Of a DNA stretch of 64,000 nt, positions 1 through 11,055 are shown in pieces (position 1 is the stretch's first letter; every line of letters begins with the position of its first letter). This stretch comes from Sporolactobacillus spathodeae. GTDB taxonomy: Bacteria; Bacillota; Bacilli; Bacillales; Sporolactobacillaceae. Made by a program: the position numbers and the translations under genes. The notes below the pieces were generated by a model. The model searched no databases, was not told the DNA's origin, and saw only the letters and a list, made by a program, of their open reading frames with translations. The DNA is taken from the NCBI RefSeq assembly GCF_016908935.1, contig NZ_JAFBEV010000005.1:62001-126000 (forward strand), given 5' to 3'.

Positions 1-900
1 AATCCGCAGACGCACGTTACCATAGAGCGTTGGCACCTCGATCTCATCACCAAGTGCCACTTGAGCAAAGTGAAGCGGCACTTCCAAATAAACATTATCC
101 CCGTCACGTTGAAAGATCTTATGTGGTTTAACATTGAAGACGATGTACAAATCGCCAGATGGTCCTCCGTTGGCACCGGATTCACCGTGGCCCGACAAAC
201 GGATCTGTTGGCCATCGTCAATGCCAGCTGGAATTTTAACTTCAATTTTCTTGTTGACTTTGACTTTTCCCTTTCCGTTGCAAGTATGGCATGGATTCTT
301 GACGATTTTTCCTGTTCCGTGACAATACGAGCAGACTCTGCGATTGACAATACGTCCAAAAGGAGTGTCTTGTTCGGTGTTCATCTGGCCGGTTCCATGA
401 CAATGCGCGCATGTTTCTGGTTTCGTACCTGGTTTGGCACCTGTTCCGTGGCACGTGCTGCATGTTTCTTCTTTGGGCACGCGAATTTCCGTCGTCTTAC
501 CAAAAGCCGCTTCCTCAAAAGTTATTGTCATCTCGTACTGAAGATCAGCACCTTGCCGCGGTGCGTTCGGATCGCGCCGTCTGCCGCCGCCATTGAAAAT
601 CTGGTCAAAAATATCACCGAAGCCGAAATCGGCGCCACCAAATCCCTGACCGCCAAATCCTCCGCCACCAAATCCTTGGTTCGGGTCTTCTTCACCAAAT
701 TGGTCATATTGTGCCCTTTTCTGTGGATCGCTGAGCACTTCATACGCCTTTGAAATTTCCTTAAACTTTTCAGGGGCGTCCGGATCTTTATTAACATCAG
801 GATGGTATTTTCTGGCGAGCCCGCGGAACGCCTTCTTTATCTCGTCCTTTGACGCGTCTTTGCTGACGCCGAGTATCTCATAATAATCCTTCTTGCTCAT
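1..900 (-). CDS. dnaJ: Chaperone protein DnaJ (partial, C-terminus beyond window)
   Basis: Hsp40 co-chaperone that stimulates the DnaK ATPase and delivers unfolded substrates in the cytoplasm. The 300 visible codons hold a complete N-terminal J domain with the HPD motif in KYHPDVNKD, a Gly/Phe-rich linker (about residues 75-105), and four zinc-binding CxxCxGxG-type repeats ([32 protein letters not shown]), followed by the start of the C-terminal substrate-binding domain. The ATG at 900 is preceded by GGGAG on the minus strand. It is the last visible gene of hrcA-grpE-dnaK-dnaJ but is separated from dnaK by 435 bp containing a terminator and an interspersed repeat, so its expression is probably partly uncoupled. 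The reading frame is open to the window edge. Confidence 0.97.
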   Translation of the reverse strand, partial: MSKKDYYEILGVSKDASKDEIKKAFRGLARKYHPDVNKDPDAPEKFKEISKAYEVLSDPQKRAQYDQFGEEDPNQGFGGGGFGGQGFGGADFGFGDIFDQIFNGGGRRRDPNAPRQGADLQYEMTITFEEAAFGKTTEIRVPKEETCSTCHGTGAKPGTKPETCAHCHGTGQMNTEQDTPFGRIVNRRVCSYCHGTGKIVKNPCHTCNGKGKVKVNKKIEVKIPAGIDDGQQIRLSGHGESGANGGPSGDLYIVFNVKPHKIFQRDGDNVYLEVPLHFAQVALGDEIEVPTLYGNVRLRI

Positions 901-1036
901 CAAATCACTCCCGGAATGACTTCACTCTAATAATTAAGACCGTGCCCTGCATTTCATACTATTTTTGCTCCTAAGCGCCTGCTATGAGGACCATTTGATT
1001 AGAATGGCGAAACCAAAGCCTTTTTTTGCTGCTATT

Positions 1037-1156
1037 GCGCTTCGGCTGCTCGCTTGCCGCGGGCAGGACGGGAGCCTCCTCAGACAGGCTAAAAATCTGC
1101 GGGGTCTCCCCTGTCCTGCTCATTCCGCAGGCGTCTCGCGCCTCTCCTGCTTTTTC
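1037..1156 (+). repeat. Interspersed structured repeat, copy 1 (full)
   Basis: Full copy of the family seen about seventeen times in this window. It has the head CTCGCTTGCCGCGGGC, a left inner arm CAGGACGGGAG, a central hairpin around AGCCT/AGGCT, a right inner arm CTCCCCTGTCCTG, and the outer right arm CCGCAGGCGTCTCGCGCC. It lies between dnaK and dnaJ (both minus) and is antisense to them. The rest of the 901-1335 gap holds only the terminator at 1212-1254. Confidence 0.85.
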
Positions 1157-1211
1157 ACAAGGTTATTCTACCGCATATAGGGTCAATGATAGCATTGAAA
1201 CGAGCATTTAA

Positions 1212-1254
1212 GCAAGAAAAAGCCAAAGCCAAGACCCGGGTCCGACTTCGACTT
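1212..1254 (-). terminator. Probable rho-independent terminator after dnaK
   Basis: On the minus strand a long imperfect stem (two GAAGTC-like blocks pairing with GGCTTTGGCTT through G-U pairs, around a CCCGGG apex) is followed by TTTTTCTTG. It sits about 80 bp beyond the dnaK stop codon. Confidence 0.6.
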
Positions 1255-1335
1255 TTCCTGAAAACTATTGTTTCATTACTACATATGCTGAAACAAGGTT
1301 TTTGGATGCCTGTTTCTCATTCAAGCACATAGCAC

Positions 1336-3201
<1,866 letters not shown>

Positions 3202-3259
3202 TCAAAACCGTCAGATGATTGATAGAGAACGGTCAAAAAACTTAATTCATTTCAGCGCA

Positions 3260-3883
3260 TCAGGCGCTTACTTTTACCATCGCCGGACGCAGGACGCGTC
3301 CGTTCAATGTATAACCCATTTGCAGAACATCGATCACGATACCTGGTTCATGTTCCGTGCTTGCTTCCTGCATGACTGCCTGATGCACATTCGGATCAAA
3401 CGGTTTGCCGAGCGATTCAATCGGTTCAACGCCTTCTTTTTTCAACGCAGCTTTCAGCTTCGTCAGAACCATTTCCATGCCCTTCTTCAGAGCGGCGCCG
3501 TCTTCAGACACTGTTTCCACAGCCAATGCGCGTTCAAAATTATCGAGTGTTTCCAGCATATCGGTCACAATATCTTGCGCACGAAATTTTCTGGCATCGG
3601 ACTTTTCCTTATTCGTCCGTTTGCGGAAATTATCAAAATCTGCTTGAGCGCGAAGCAAACGATTCGTTACATCTTGATTTTCTTTCATTAGTTTATCAAT
3701 CTGCTCTGCCTGAGCTTTTGCGTTCTTTTCCGCTTCTTCAAGTTTTTCCGTAAGTGGATCCTTCTCTGCGGCAGCCGCCTTAGCTGCCTTGTCTTCCTGG
3801 TTCACCGCTTCAGCCTCTGAACGTGTTGCGTGTTCTTCTTCGATAATCGTTTTCTTTTCTTCTTCATTTGCCTGTTTTGCCAT
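3260..3883 (-). CDS. grpE: Nucleotide exchange factor GrpE
   Basis: Dimeric ADP-release factor for DnaK. The 207-residue protein has an acidic, Ala/Glu/Lys-rich N-terminal arm of about 60 residues, then the long coiled-coil region (about 55-110) containing RAQADFDNFRKRT. The compact C-terminal beta domain ends in GYTLNGRVLRPAMVKVS, the family signature. The ATG follows a strong GGGAGGTG. The gene sits 46 bp after hrcA and 79 bp before dnaK, in the standard class I heat-shock order. Confidence 0.99.
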   Translation of the reverse strand: MAKQANEEEKKTIIEEEHATRSEAEAVNQEDKAAKAAAAEKDPLTEKLEEAEKNAKAQAEQIDKLMKENQDVTNRLLRAQADFDNFRKRTNKEKSDARKFRAQDIVTDMLETLDNFERALAVETVSEDGAALKKGMEMVLTKLKAALKKEGVEPIESLGKPFDPNVHQAVMQEASTEHEPGIVIDVLQMGYTLNGRVLRPAMVKVSA

Positions 3884-3929
3884 AGGCTCACCTCCCGAGA
3901 AACTTTGCTTTCGACTCCAAAATTTGCGA

Positions 3930-4964
3930 TTAATGTGGGTCGTGCTCCTTATCTGTGAGCGATTGCGACAGTGATCTGGACAACACGTCGATCAAGGTCA
4001 CAACGCGGGGATAAGCCATCCGCTTCGGCCCAATAACGGCGACCGTTCCGACATGTCCTTCACCAAGTGAATAGTTAGTCGTGATTATGCTGCAATCTTC
4101 AAACCCGCTCAATTTAATTTCCTTACCTATCCGAATATGCACACCCGAGGGCGGAATATTCAGCAGTTCGCGAACAAGATCCTTTCCCTCCAGAACATTA
4201 AAAAAAGAAATAATTTTGTTTACATCCTGAAATTCAGGTTGCGTCAACATATTGCTTTTACCGCTATAAAAAACACGATCCGACTCGTTTTTCTTGAAGC
4301 CGCTCGTCAAGAGCGTCATCACCTGCTTGTAGTTGCGGACATTCTCACGCAAAGCGGCCTTAACTTCATCTTGCAGGCGGTTTTGCAAGTCATAAAGCGG
4401 CACATTAATCAGTTTGTCATTGAGTATATTGACGATCTTCTCAATGTCCTCCGCCGCAAATTCATCAGGAAAGGCAACGACACGATTTTCCACATGCCCC
4501 GTATCCGTAACAAAAATCAAGACGCCTTGATTTTCCGTCAGCTTGACCAACTGAATATGTTTCAGCTTCATTTCAAGGAGTTCCGGTCCCAGCATGATTG
4601 ACGTGTAACTTGTGAACTCCGACAAAAGTTTCGCTGTAATCCGGATTAGATCTTCTTTTTCGCTGAACTGCTTTCGGTAAGTCTGACGAATATTCCCCAT
4701 TTCCGACTCGCTGAGACGAACCGGCGAAAGCAAATGATCGACGTAGAATCGATACCCTTTTTCAGAAGGAACTCTTCCGGAGGACAAATGGGTCTTCTCC
4801 AGGAACCCCATCTCTTCCAAATCCGCGAGTTCATTACGAATCGTTGCCGGACTGAAATGAACATCGTCACGTTTCGCTATCGAACGAGATCCCACAGGTT
4901 CGGCTGAGACAATATAGTCATTAACAAGCAGCTGTAGCAAAAACAACTGACGTTCTGTTAACAT
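3930..4964 (-). CDS. hrcA: Heat-inducible transcription repressor HrcA
   Basis: Repressor of class I heat-shock operons that binds CIRCE and is kept active by GroEL. The 344-residue protein starts with a winged-helix domain (MLTERQLFLLQLLVNDYI; DVHFSPATIRNELADLEEMGFL). The GAF-like and dimerization domains follow, including the late HIRIGKEI and GTVAVIGPKRMAYPRV motifs. The ATG at 4964 has AGAGGTG upstream. It is the first gene of the operon and its own promoter carries a perfect CIRCE element at 4978-5004, so the operon is autoregulated. Confidence 0.98.
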   Translation of the reverse strand: MLTERQLFLLQLLVNDYIVSAEPVGSRSIAKRDDVHFSPATIRNELADLEEMGFLEKTHLSSGRVPSEKGYRFYVDHLLSPVRLSESEMGNIRQTYRKQFSEKEDLIRITAKLLSEFTSYTSIMLGPELLEMKLKHIQLVKLTENQGVLIFVTDTGHVENRVVAFPDEFAAEDIEKIVNILNDKLINVPLYDLQNRLQDEVKAALRENVRNYKQVMTLLTSGFKKNESDRVFYSGKSNMLTQPEFQDVNKIISFFNVLEGKDLVRELLNIPPSGVHIRIGKEIKLSGFEDCSIITTNYSLGEGHVGTVAVIGPKRMAYPRVVTLIDVLSRSLSQSLTDKEHDPH

Positions 4965-4977
4965 CCAATCACCTCTG

Positions 4978-5004
4978 TTAGCACTCTCTTAACCCGAGTG
5001 CTAA
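4978..5004 (-). promoter_or_regulatory. CIRCE operator (HrcA binding site)
   Basis: Perfect inverted repeat TTAGCACTC-N9-GAGTGCTAA, identical to the CIRCE consensus. It is placed between the -10 box and the hrcA start codon. Confidence 0.98.
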
Positions 5005-5015
5005 TTCTACTTTAA

Positions 5016-5044
5016 AATTTACCAACTTCCCGCCCATTTGTCAA
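5016..5044 (-). promoter_or_regulatory. Sigma-A type promoter of hrcA-grpE-dnaK-dnaJ
   Basis: Minus-strand TTGACA (5044-5039), a 17-bp spacer, and TAAATT (5021-5016). Transcription would start inside or just before CIRCE, which explains repression by HrcA. Confidence 0.8.
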
Positions 5045-5262
5045 ATTATTTTTGCCTCTTTTTATCACGCCGCCATATAGATTACGCGGAGAAAATTATC
5101 GGTTGGTTCGGTGGCACTCATTCGGATCTTTTCTCGTTGCCAATCGTTTTATGCACGAAAAAAACAGCTGCTTCATCAGGCTGCGAACGAATTGGTGATC
5201 TTTACACGTGTAGCGATTAGCAAAATAGATAAACTAGGCCTTGCCCCGTCTTTATTTAGCAA

Positions 5263-5387
5263 CAAATGTGCTGCGGCTGCTCGCTTGCCGCGGGCGATCC
5301 GTGAGCCTCCTCAAACAGGCTGGAATCTGCGGGGTCTCACTTGGCTCGCTGTTCCCGCAGGCGTCTCGCACCTTCGCGCCATTTTTT
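5263..5387 (+). repeat. Interspersed structured repeat, copy 2 (full)
   Basis: Full copy with variant inner arms CGATCCGTGAG and CTCACTTGGCTCG, both changed relative to copy 1 so that pairing is kept. It lies between hrcA and hemW, antisense to both. The rest of the 5045-5574 gap holds a second partial copy and the hemW terminator; I see no gene there. Confidence 0.85.
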
Positions 5388-5431
5388 ATCAAAAGTCAAA
5401 ACCCAACATAGTCTGGGTCTTCTTTTACAAA

Positions 5432-5475
5432 CAACTGCGTTCCTGCCACTCGCTTGCCGCGCGTTGGAAGCCGCG
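5432..5475 (+). repeat. Interspersed repeat, head fragment
   Basis: Only the left end is kept (CTGCCACTCGCTTGCCGCGCG); the inner stem and right arm are missing. It lies 45 bp after the full copy in the same orientation. Confidence 0.55.
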
Positions 5476-5528
5476 AAACTATATCTTGATTGGATTCAAA
5501 ATCATATTATTTTTACTTTCCAAGCAAC

Positions 5529-5562
5529 AAAAAAAAATCAGCCGCGACGCGTTAGCTGATTT
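5529..5562 (-). terminator. Terminator after hemW
   Basis: Minus-strand stem AAATCAGC / GCTGATTT with a 12-nt loop, followed by a run of nine T. It starts about 15 bp after the hemW stop codon. Confidence 0.85.
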
Positions 5563-5574
5563 GATACGCATTTT

Positions 5575-6729
5575 TTATGAAAGCAGAAAGGCTTCAAACA
5601 CATCATTACCAAGGAATATACCGCGGTTCGTCAGTCGCACGCGGCCATCCTGTTCAACAAGCAGCCCGCGTTTTTTCAAATCAGCGATTTGATCACCGTA
5701 AACACTATCCAGCGTTCGACCGAATTTACGGGCGAACGTGTCTATACTGACACCCCGCATCATCCGCAGGCCAAGAAATAATTGCTCTTCGATGCGCTCA
5801 TCCTCGCTCACTTCATGAACTGAGGAGCGGCCACGTCCAAATTGAGCAACTGCGTCGATATACTTTTTGACCGGCCCTGCATTCGCGTAGCGCATGCCTT
5901 GAACATAGCCGTGTGCACCGGCCCCGATACCGTAATATTCCTCATTGGACCAGTACAGTGAATTGTGCCGTCCTTCATAACCCGGACGGGCAAAATTACT
6001 GATCTCATAATGACGTAGCCCGTGTTTCTCCAACTCAAATAGAATCTGACCATACATATCGGCTTCTATATCCTCACCAGGCAGACGCAACTCGCCTTTT
6101 TTCATCAGGTTATGAAAAATCGTCCTCGGCTCAACCTGAAGCGAATAAATGGAAATATGCGGTGTATCCAACTCCAGCGCCGTCGCGATCGATTCACGCA
6201 GCGATGTTTCGGTTTGCCCGGGCAATGCAAACATCAAATCAAGCGTCAGGTTGTCAAATCCGGCCTGCTGTGCCCGCCGCACAGCCGCGCGCGCTTCTTC
6301 CGCCGTATGCGCGCGACCGATTGTACGAAGCAGATCGTCATCAAAAGTCTGCACGCCAATGCTGAGTCGATTGACGCCATGATCCTTCATCAGTTGCAAT
6401 TTTTCATCCGTCAGATTTTCCGGATTCGCCTCGACGGTAAATTCCTTGACCCTATCTGCTTGAAAATAGCGACAAACATCATCTAGCAACCGTTCCAACT
6501 GGCGATTATTTAGCGCGGTTGGCGTACCACCGCCGATATAAACAGTCTGCGCCGGTCCAAGCTCAGAATAATTGATCATTTCTTGGGTCAATGCGTCAAG
6601 ATAGTGATCGACCGGCTGGTTTTTCAAGAAAAATTTATTAAAATCGCAGTATGCGCAAATATGATCACAAAAGGGGATATGAATATACGCCCCGCGCGGC
6701 GGTCGGTTGCTTACGTGCTCAGTCATCAT
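5575..6729 (-). CDS. hemW: Radical SAM protein HemW (HemN-like, heme chaperone)
   Basis: Member of the HemN/HemW radical-SAM family; HemW is a heme-trafficking protein rather than the anaerobic coproporphyrinogen oxidase it resembles. The 384-residue protein has the cluster motif [14 protein letters not shown] (Cys-x3-Cys-x2-Cys) near residue 20 and the SAM-binding GGGTP motif. The HemN C-terminal domain (GLRMMRGV) is present. The extra N-terminal segment of true HemN is absent, which favours HemW. The start ATGATG overlaps the lepA stop by 11 bp, so translation is probably coupled. Confidence 0.93.
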   Translation of the reverse strand: MMTEHVSNRPPRGAYIHIPFCDHICAYCDFNKFFLKNQPVDHYLDALTQEMINYSELGPAQTVYIGGGTPTALNNRQLERLLDDVCRYFQADRVKEFTVEANPENLTDEKLQLMKDHGVNRLSIGVQTFDDDLLRTIGRAHTAEEARAAVRRAQQAGFDNLTLDLMFALPGQTETSLRESIATALELDTPHISIYSLQVEPRTIFHNLMKKGELRLPGEDIEADMYGQILFELEKHGLRHYEISNFARPGYEGRHNSLYWSNEEYYGIGAGAHGYVQGMRYANAGPVKKYIDAVAQFGRGRSSVHEVSEDERIEEQLFLGLRMMRGVSIDTFARKFGRTLDSVYGDQIADLKKRGLLVEQDGRVRLTNRGIFLGNDVFEAFLLS

Positions 6730-8542
6730 GGCTCATCTTGAAGACAGACATAAAGGCTTCTTGCGGCACTTCGACACTACCAACCGCTTTCATCCGCTTT
6801 TTGCCCTCCTTCTGCTTCTCAAGTAATTTTCTTTTTCGGGAAACGTCGCCGCCGTAGCATTTAGCAAGCACATTTTTCCGCAGCGCTTTGATTGTTGAGC
6901 GGGCAATGACTTTTTGCCCAATCGCCGCTTGAATCGGTACTTCAAATTGCTGACGTGGTATCAGTTCTTTTAATTTCTCGACGATAGCCCTTCCGCGATC
7001 GTAAGCAAACTCTTTGTGTACAATTACGGATAAGGCGTCCACTTTTTCCGCATTAAGAAGGATGTCCATTTTAACTAAGTCGCTCATCTTATAGCCATGC
7101 ATCTCATAATCCATAGAGGCGTAACCTTTAGTACTCGATTTGAGCGAATCAAAAAAATCATACATGATTTCCGAGAGCGGCAAGTCATAAATCACATGGG
7201 TTCGGTTCGCATCTAAATATTCCATCGTTTGAAATTCGCCGCGCTTACGTTGGCAGAGTTCCATGACCGCGCCAACGTAGTCGTTCGGTGTCATAATCGT
7301 TGCCCGCACATAAGGTTCTTCGATTGACTCGATAAATTTGCGCTCCGGCATTTCGGAAGGGTTGCCGACTTCTTCCGTCGTCCCGTCCGTGTGCACGACT
7401 TTATAAATGACGCTCGGCGCAGTGGCGATCAAATCAATATTGAATTCCCGTTCCAAGCGTTCTTGGACGATATCCATATGAAGCAGACCGAGAAAACCGC
7501 AACGGAAGCCGAAACCAAGCGCTTCAGACGTTTCCGGTTCATATTGCAATGCGGCGTCATTCAGTTCTAAGCGTCCAAGTGCTTCACGCAAATCGTTATA
7601 ACGCGCGGTGTCAATCGGATAGAGGCCGCAATAAACCATTGGATTCATCCGCCGATAACCAGGCAGCGGTTCAGCAGCTGAACGTTCGGCACCGGTCACC
7701 GTATCGCCAACCCGCGTCTCATGAACCGATTTAATCGATGCCGTCAAAAAGCCAACATCGCCGACAGAGAGTGCATCACGTGTCTCGATTTTCGGCGTTG
7801 ATACACCAACCTCGAGCACTTCGAACTCTTTTCCAGTCGCCATCATTTTAATTTTATCGCCGACGCGCAGCGTCCCGTCAATAATTCGTACGTAGACGAC
7901 AACACCGCGATAGGCGTCATAAAGCGAATCAAAAATCAATGCCCGCAGCGGAGCTTCCGGATCGCCTTTTGGTGCTGGAATTTTATCAATAATTTGCTGC
8001 ATGATCGCATCGGTACCAATGCCCGTTTTCGCTGAAGCGAGAACTGCATCCGAGGCATCTAGACCGATATCGTCTTCAACTTCTTGTTTCACCCGATCTG
8101 GATCCGCGTTCGGCAAATCGATTTTATTGATAACCGGAATAATTTCCAAATCATTTTCCAAAGCCAGATAAACGTTCGCCAGTGTTTGCGCCTCAACACC
8201 CTGCGCTGCGTCGACAACAAGAAGCGCGCCCTCGCACGCGGCCAAGCTACGCGAGACTTCATAAGAAAAATCGACATGCCCCGGGGTGTCGATTAAATGA
8301 AAAATATAGGTTTCACCATCCGGTGCATGATAATTCAATTCCACCGCATTAAGCTTGATCGTAATCCCACGTTCGCGCTCGAGATCCATCGCATCAAGCG
8401 TCTGTGCTTTCATCTCCCGCTCTGTGAGGGCTTGTGTCGCCTCCAGAATGCGGTCAGCCAGCGTCGATTTGCCGTGGTCAATATGGGCAATAATCGAAAA
8501 ATTACGGATCCGCTCTTGCCGGCTTTTTTTAGTTTCTGACAT
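6719..8542 (-). CDS. lepA: Elongation factor 4 (LepA)
   Basis: Ribosome-bound translational GTPase (EF4). The G1 motif [17 protein letters not shown] lies near the N-terminus, then DTPGHVDF (G3) and [10 protein letters not shown] (G4). Domains resembling EF-G II, III and V and the LepA-specific C-terminal domain complete the 607-residue protein. I chose the ATG at 8542 ([14 protein letters not shown]) because GGAGG lies 7 bp upstream; a start 21 bp further up has no such site. It overlaps hemW. Upstream is yqxA, as in B. subtilis. Confidence 0.98.
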   Translation of the reverse strand: MSETKKSRQERIRNFSIIAHIDHGKSTLADRILEATQALTEREMKAQTLDAMDLERERGITIKLNAVELNYHAPDGETYIFHLIDTPGHVDFSYEVSRSLAACEGALLVVDAAQGVEAQTLANVYLALENDLEIIPVINKIDLPNADPDRVKQEVEDDIGLDASDAVLASAKTGIGTDAIMQQIIDKIPAPKGDPEAPLRALIFDSLYDAYRGVVVYVRIIDGTLRVGDKIKMMATGKEFEVLEVGVSTPKIETRDALSVGDVGFLTASIKSVHETRVGDTVTGAERSAAEPLPGYRRMNPMVYCGLYPIDTARYNDLREALGRLELNDAALQYEPETSEALGFGFRCGFLGLLHMDIVQERLEREFNIDLIATAPSVIYKVVHTDGTTEEVGNPSEMPERKFIESIEEPYVRATIMTPNDYVGAVMELCQRKRGEFQTMEYLDANRTHVIYDLPLSEIMYDFFDSLKSSTKGYASMDYEMHGYKMSDLVKMDILLNAEKVDALSVIVHKEFAYDRGRAIVEKLKELIPRQQFEVPIQAAIGQKVIARSTIKALRKNVLAKCYGGDVSRKRKLLEKQKEGKKRMKAVGSVEVPQEAFMSVFKMSHDD

Positions 8543-8645
8543 TCTTGTTCCTCCTGCTCGCAATCCATGCTTGTTTCGATTATATCAATCGGCGTGCATC
8601 GTTTCAATCCGCAAACAGGAAGAAACCGTTAACCTGCAAGCAGGC

Positions 8646-8984
8646 CTAGAAGAACGCCTGCATCAGACTTTCGATAAAACTGGCAAATAAACTGACAATG
8701 CCGAGAACAAAGCGAGACATTTGAGCGGAAAAAGCACGACCAATCCGGCTACCCCCTTGTTTCGTATGCAGCGGTACCCCATCAGTCGGCTGCGACTGCG
8801 TGACTGTGGTTGCCGGAGCCGTCTGTTCAGACTGCTGCCCCGGTATAACGATCCGTGACGCGGCGGGTTCTGCCTGTGCTTGAACAGATGAAGCTGTATC
8901 ACGAACCATTACAGCCCCATAAATGCCGCAGAATAATAGCAAAGCGATGAGTACGATTAATTCGATAAAAAATCGTCTGATCAT
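8646..8984 (-). CDS. yqxA: YqxA-like membrane-anchored protein (DUF3679)
   Basis: Protein of 112 residues with one N-terminal transmembrane segment (about residues 5-28, FFIELIVLIALLLFCGIYGA), a Ser/Thr/Gln-rich linker, and an amphipathic C-terminal third (IGRAFSAQMSRFVLGIVSLFASFIES). Its place just upstream of lepA and near gpr, and this architecture, match B. subtilis YqxA, whose function is unknown to me. The ATG at 8984 follows AAGGAG; the open frame extends 51 bp further but without a better site. In B. subtilis spoIIP lies between gpr and yqxA, but here it is absent. Confidence 0.75.
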   Translation of the reverse strand: MIRRFFIELIVLIALLLFCGIYGAVMVRDTASSVQAQAEPAASRIVIPGQQSEQTAPATTVTQSQPTDGVPLHTKQGGSRIGRAFSAQMSRFVLGIVSLFASFIESLMQAFF

Positions 8985-9073
8985 GGTCCCACTCTCCTTC
9001 CGCTCTCTATCAATCGTATGCGGCGAATCTAGCATTATGACGGTTTATCGTTCGTCTCGCAGCTGCTTTTTCG

Positions 9074-9079
9074 ATATAA
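9074..9079 (+). promoter_or_regulatory. Candidate -10 box for the small ORF at 9114
   Basis: A consensus TATAAT lies 35 bp upstream of the small ORF's start codon. No convincing -35 box was found at 16-18 bp, so the call is weak. Confidence 0.35.
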
Positions 9080-9113
9080 TAGAGAATAAAGATTTTTTTG
9101 GAGGTGACAGACG

Positions 9114-9245
9114 ATGCAGCAGCGTAGCAACCAGGATTTGTCGCATAAAAAGACGGCCTATCAAAAAGTCGGCTACTGGATAGCCGCGCTCTTTTTTCTG
9201 CTCGTGGCCTTTGCTATTATCTATGCATTTTTATTGGGCGTATAA
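9114..9245 (+). CDS. Small single-pass membrane protein, 43 aa
   Basis: Unrecognised small protein. A polar, basic N-terminal half (MQQRSNQDLSHKKTAYQK) is followed by one strong transmembrane helix (about residues 21-42, WIAALFFLLVAFAIIYAFLL) and ends almost directly after it. GGAGGTG is placed ideally before the ATG. It is on the plus strand, divergent from yqxA, and its stop ends 5 bp from the gpr stop codon, so the two genes converge with almost no gap. It occupies the place where spoIIP is normally found. A sporulation role is only a suggestion from position. Confidence 0.6.
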   Translation: MQQRSNQDLSHKKTAYQKVGYWIAALFFLLVAFAIIYAFLLGV

Positions 9246-9250
9246 ACCGA

Positions 9251-10333
9251 TTAATGCGTATAAGCACCGACATTTGTTTGATCAACCTTGCCATGAAGCG
9301 CGGCGTTGAGCCCTTCAGCAATCACATTGCCCATCTTTTCAATGAAGAAGTCGACTTCTTTCGGGGTGACCATCAGCTGTGTCCCCGCGGCGCCTAGTGC
9401 TTCCTGAATCAACTGCGCCTTTTCCTCGCTGCTGAGTGTACCTATCAAGCCGAGAAAAGCTGCGCTCTTTTCTTTGCTCGGCATTTTCAGCTTCTGGTAG
9501 TCGACTTTCTCGCCGAACGGCATCCATGAAGGGACAAGTGATTGACTGGGTGCTTTCTCCGACATCTCGCGATTCAGGTGCTTAAGCATCAGGTCGAGTA
9601 CATCACTTGTAATGGTCACCGCGTCAACAACGGTCGGCACGCCGACGGCAATGACGGGAATTCCAAGTGTGTTATAGCTTAATTCTTTACGGTTATTTCC
9701 GATTCCTGATCCAGGATGGATGCCGCTGTCGGCAACCTGAATAGTTGTATTAACGCGTTCAATCGAACGGGCGGCAAGCGCGTCAATCGCAATCAAAAAA
9801 TCAGGCTTGGTTTTCTCAATCACACCAAGAATAATATCGCTAGTCTCGATTCCCGTTACGCCCATAACCCCCGGAGTGATCGCACTGACCGGTCGATAGC
9901 CCGCTTTCACGTTCTGCATCTGCAAATCAAAAAGATGCTTCGTAACCAGTACATTATCAACAACGCTCGGTCCCAGGGCATCCGGTGTGACTTTCCAGTT
10001 ACCTAGCCCAACGATCAGGCAACTCGCTTCCGGTTTGATATTTAGATCGGTCAGAAATCTGGCAAAATAACGAGCAAAAACTTGTTCTGCGTTTTTTTCG
10101 ACTTCCGTATCGCTGCCTCTAAGTTCCTTCGCTTCAAAAGTTAGGTAATCGCCTGGTTTTTTATGAAATTGTGGGGCATTATCTTCTTTTATTCGCATAC
10201 GCGTGATTTTAATGCCCTTTTCGACTTTTTCACCGAGCATGACACCACTATCAACCATTGATTTCCGTTCACCGGATTCAATCGCCAAGTCGGTTCGTAC
10301 TTCGAAATCATGCATATCAAGATTTTCTGTCAT
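9251..10333 (-). CDS. gpr: Germination protease GPR
   Basis: Spore endopeptidase that degrades small acid-soluble spore proteins at germination; made as an inactive zymogen in the forespore. The 360-residue product begins [20 protein letters not shown], matching the short propeptide and the conserved start of the mature enzyme. It continues with [17 protein letters not shown] and the conserved [11 protein letters not shown] segment of this aspartate-type family. GGGAG precedes the ATG at 10333; a start 30 bp upstream is in frame but lacks a site. I saw no clear forespore (sigma-G) promoter. Confidence 0.96.
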   Translation of the reverse strand: MTENLDMHDFEVRTDLAIESGERKSMVDSGVMLGEKVEKGIKITRMRIKEDNAPQFHKKPGDYLTFEAKELRGSDTEVEKNAEQVFARYFARFLTDLNIKPEASCLIVGLGNWKVTPDALGPSVVDNVLVTKHLFDLQMQNVKAGYRPVSAITPGVMGVTGIETSDIILGVIEKTKPDFLIAIDALAARSIERVNTTIQVADSGIHPGSGIGNNRKELSYNTLGIPVIAVGVPTVVDAVTITSDVLDLMLKHLNREMSEKAPSQSLVPSWMPFGEKVDYQKLKMPSKEKSAAFLGLIGTLSSEEKAQLIQEALGAAGTQLMVTPKEVDFFIEKMGNVIAEGLNAALHGKVDQTNVGAYTH

Positions 10334-10407
10334 TTTGAGCTGCTCCCATCCGTATCGATTCACTTGCTAATTTAAGGATGTTCGTCTCTCACTTTTTTCA
10401 TTCATCA

Positions 10408-10436
10408 TTGCAAATAAATGCAGGCTTTGGTACAAT
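10408..10436 (+). promoter_or_regulatory. Sigma-A type promoter of rpsT
   Basis: TTGCAA (10408-10413), a 17-bp spacer, and TACAAT (10431-10436). This leaves a 5' leader of about 110 nt before the rpsT start. Confidence 0.7.
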
Positions 10437-10471
10437 ACAATTTGTCAGAATTAATCTCTATTTACGAGAAT

Positions 10472-10508
10472 GGCTGCATTTTCCGGGACCGACACCGTTC
10501 CTGCAGCC
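10472..10508 (+). promoter_or_regulatory. Stem-loop in the rpsT leader
   Basis: Outer stem GGCTGCA (10472-10478) pairs with TGCAGCC (10502-10508); inside it GGGAC pairs with GTTCC around a 7-nt loop. No T-tract follows, so it is not a simple terminator. It may be an S20-responsive leader element. Confidence 0.45.
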
Positions 10509-10554
10509 TTTGTTTATGACTGGCCGGGAATTGAAGGATCTGGAGGTGAAAGGA

Positions 10555-10821
10555 ATGCCGAATATTAAATCAGCCATCAAGCGCGTTAAAAAAGGCGAAG
10601 CAAATCGTCAGCACAACGTGCAGTTTAAATCAGCGATGCGTACGGCGATTAAGACGTTCAATGCTAAGGTTGACGATAAGGACGTTGAAGGCGCCAAAGC
10701 CGCTTTTCTTGTTGCACAAAAGAAAGTGGACAAAGCAGCAACTAAAGGCCTGATTCACAAAAATAAAGCAGCTCATGAAAAATCGAGACTGTCTAAAAAG
10801 TTGAATGGTTTGAACGCGTAA
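10555..10821 (+). CDS. rpsT: 30S ribosomal protein S20
   Basis: Small-subunit primary binding protein that contacts 16S rRNA. The 88-residue, Lys/Ala-rich helical protein starts [15 protein letters not shown] and ends [16 protein letters not shown], typical of S20 in length and composition. The ATG at 10555 follows GGAGGTGAAAGG; the open frame extends 177 bp further upstream but that part is leader RNA. It is divergent from gpr and converges on holA, with its own promoter and terminator. Confidence 0.98.
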   Translation: MPNIKSAIKRVKKGEANRQHNVQFKSAMRTAIKTFNAKVDDKDVEGAKAAFLVAQKKVDKAATKGLIHKNKAAHEKSRLSKKLNGLNA

Positions 10822-10828
10822 GCACCAT

Positions 10829-10865
10829 TAAAAAAGAGCGAATCCTTTTGGATCCGCTCTTTTTT
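10829..10865 (+). terminator. Terminator after rpsT
   Basis: AAAAAAGAGCGAATCC, a TTTT loop, then GGATCCGCTCTTTTTT: strong stem with flanking A and T runs, starting 8 bp after the stop codon. Confidence 0.95.
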
Positions 10866-10915
10866 ATTTCTTAACTATGTTTAAATTTAATATTGTTTTT
10901 CTGACAAAACAGAGA

Positions 10916-11015
10916 ATGTGTGAGACACCTGCGGGAACAGCACGCCAGTGAGGCCCCGCAGATTCTAGCTTGTCTGAGGCTCGCGGTGCGCCCGCGGCAA
11001 GCGAACACATAGCAA
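10916..11015 (-). repeat. Interspersed structured repeat, copy 3 (inverted)
   Basis: Copy on the minus strand, with the head GCGCCCGCGGCAAGCG read in reverse. It sits between the rpsT terminator and the end of holA, which converge. The remaining bases of this gap show nothing else. Confidence 0.8.
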
Positions 11016-11055
11016 TAAACGATTAAAGACAACAACCGATTTTAACAAAGCCTAT

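Noticed and set aside
61-753. Long plus-strand open frame of 230 codons at the left edge
   Set aside because: It is the antisense of dnaJ, whose own frame shows clear J-domain and zinc-repeat motifs; no ribosome site precedes the plus frame.
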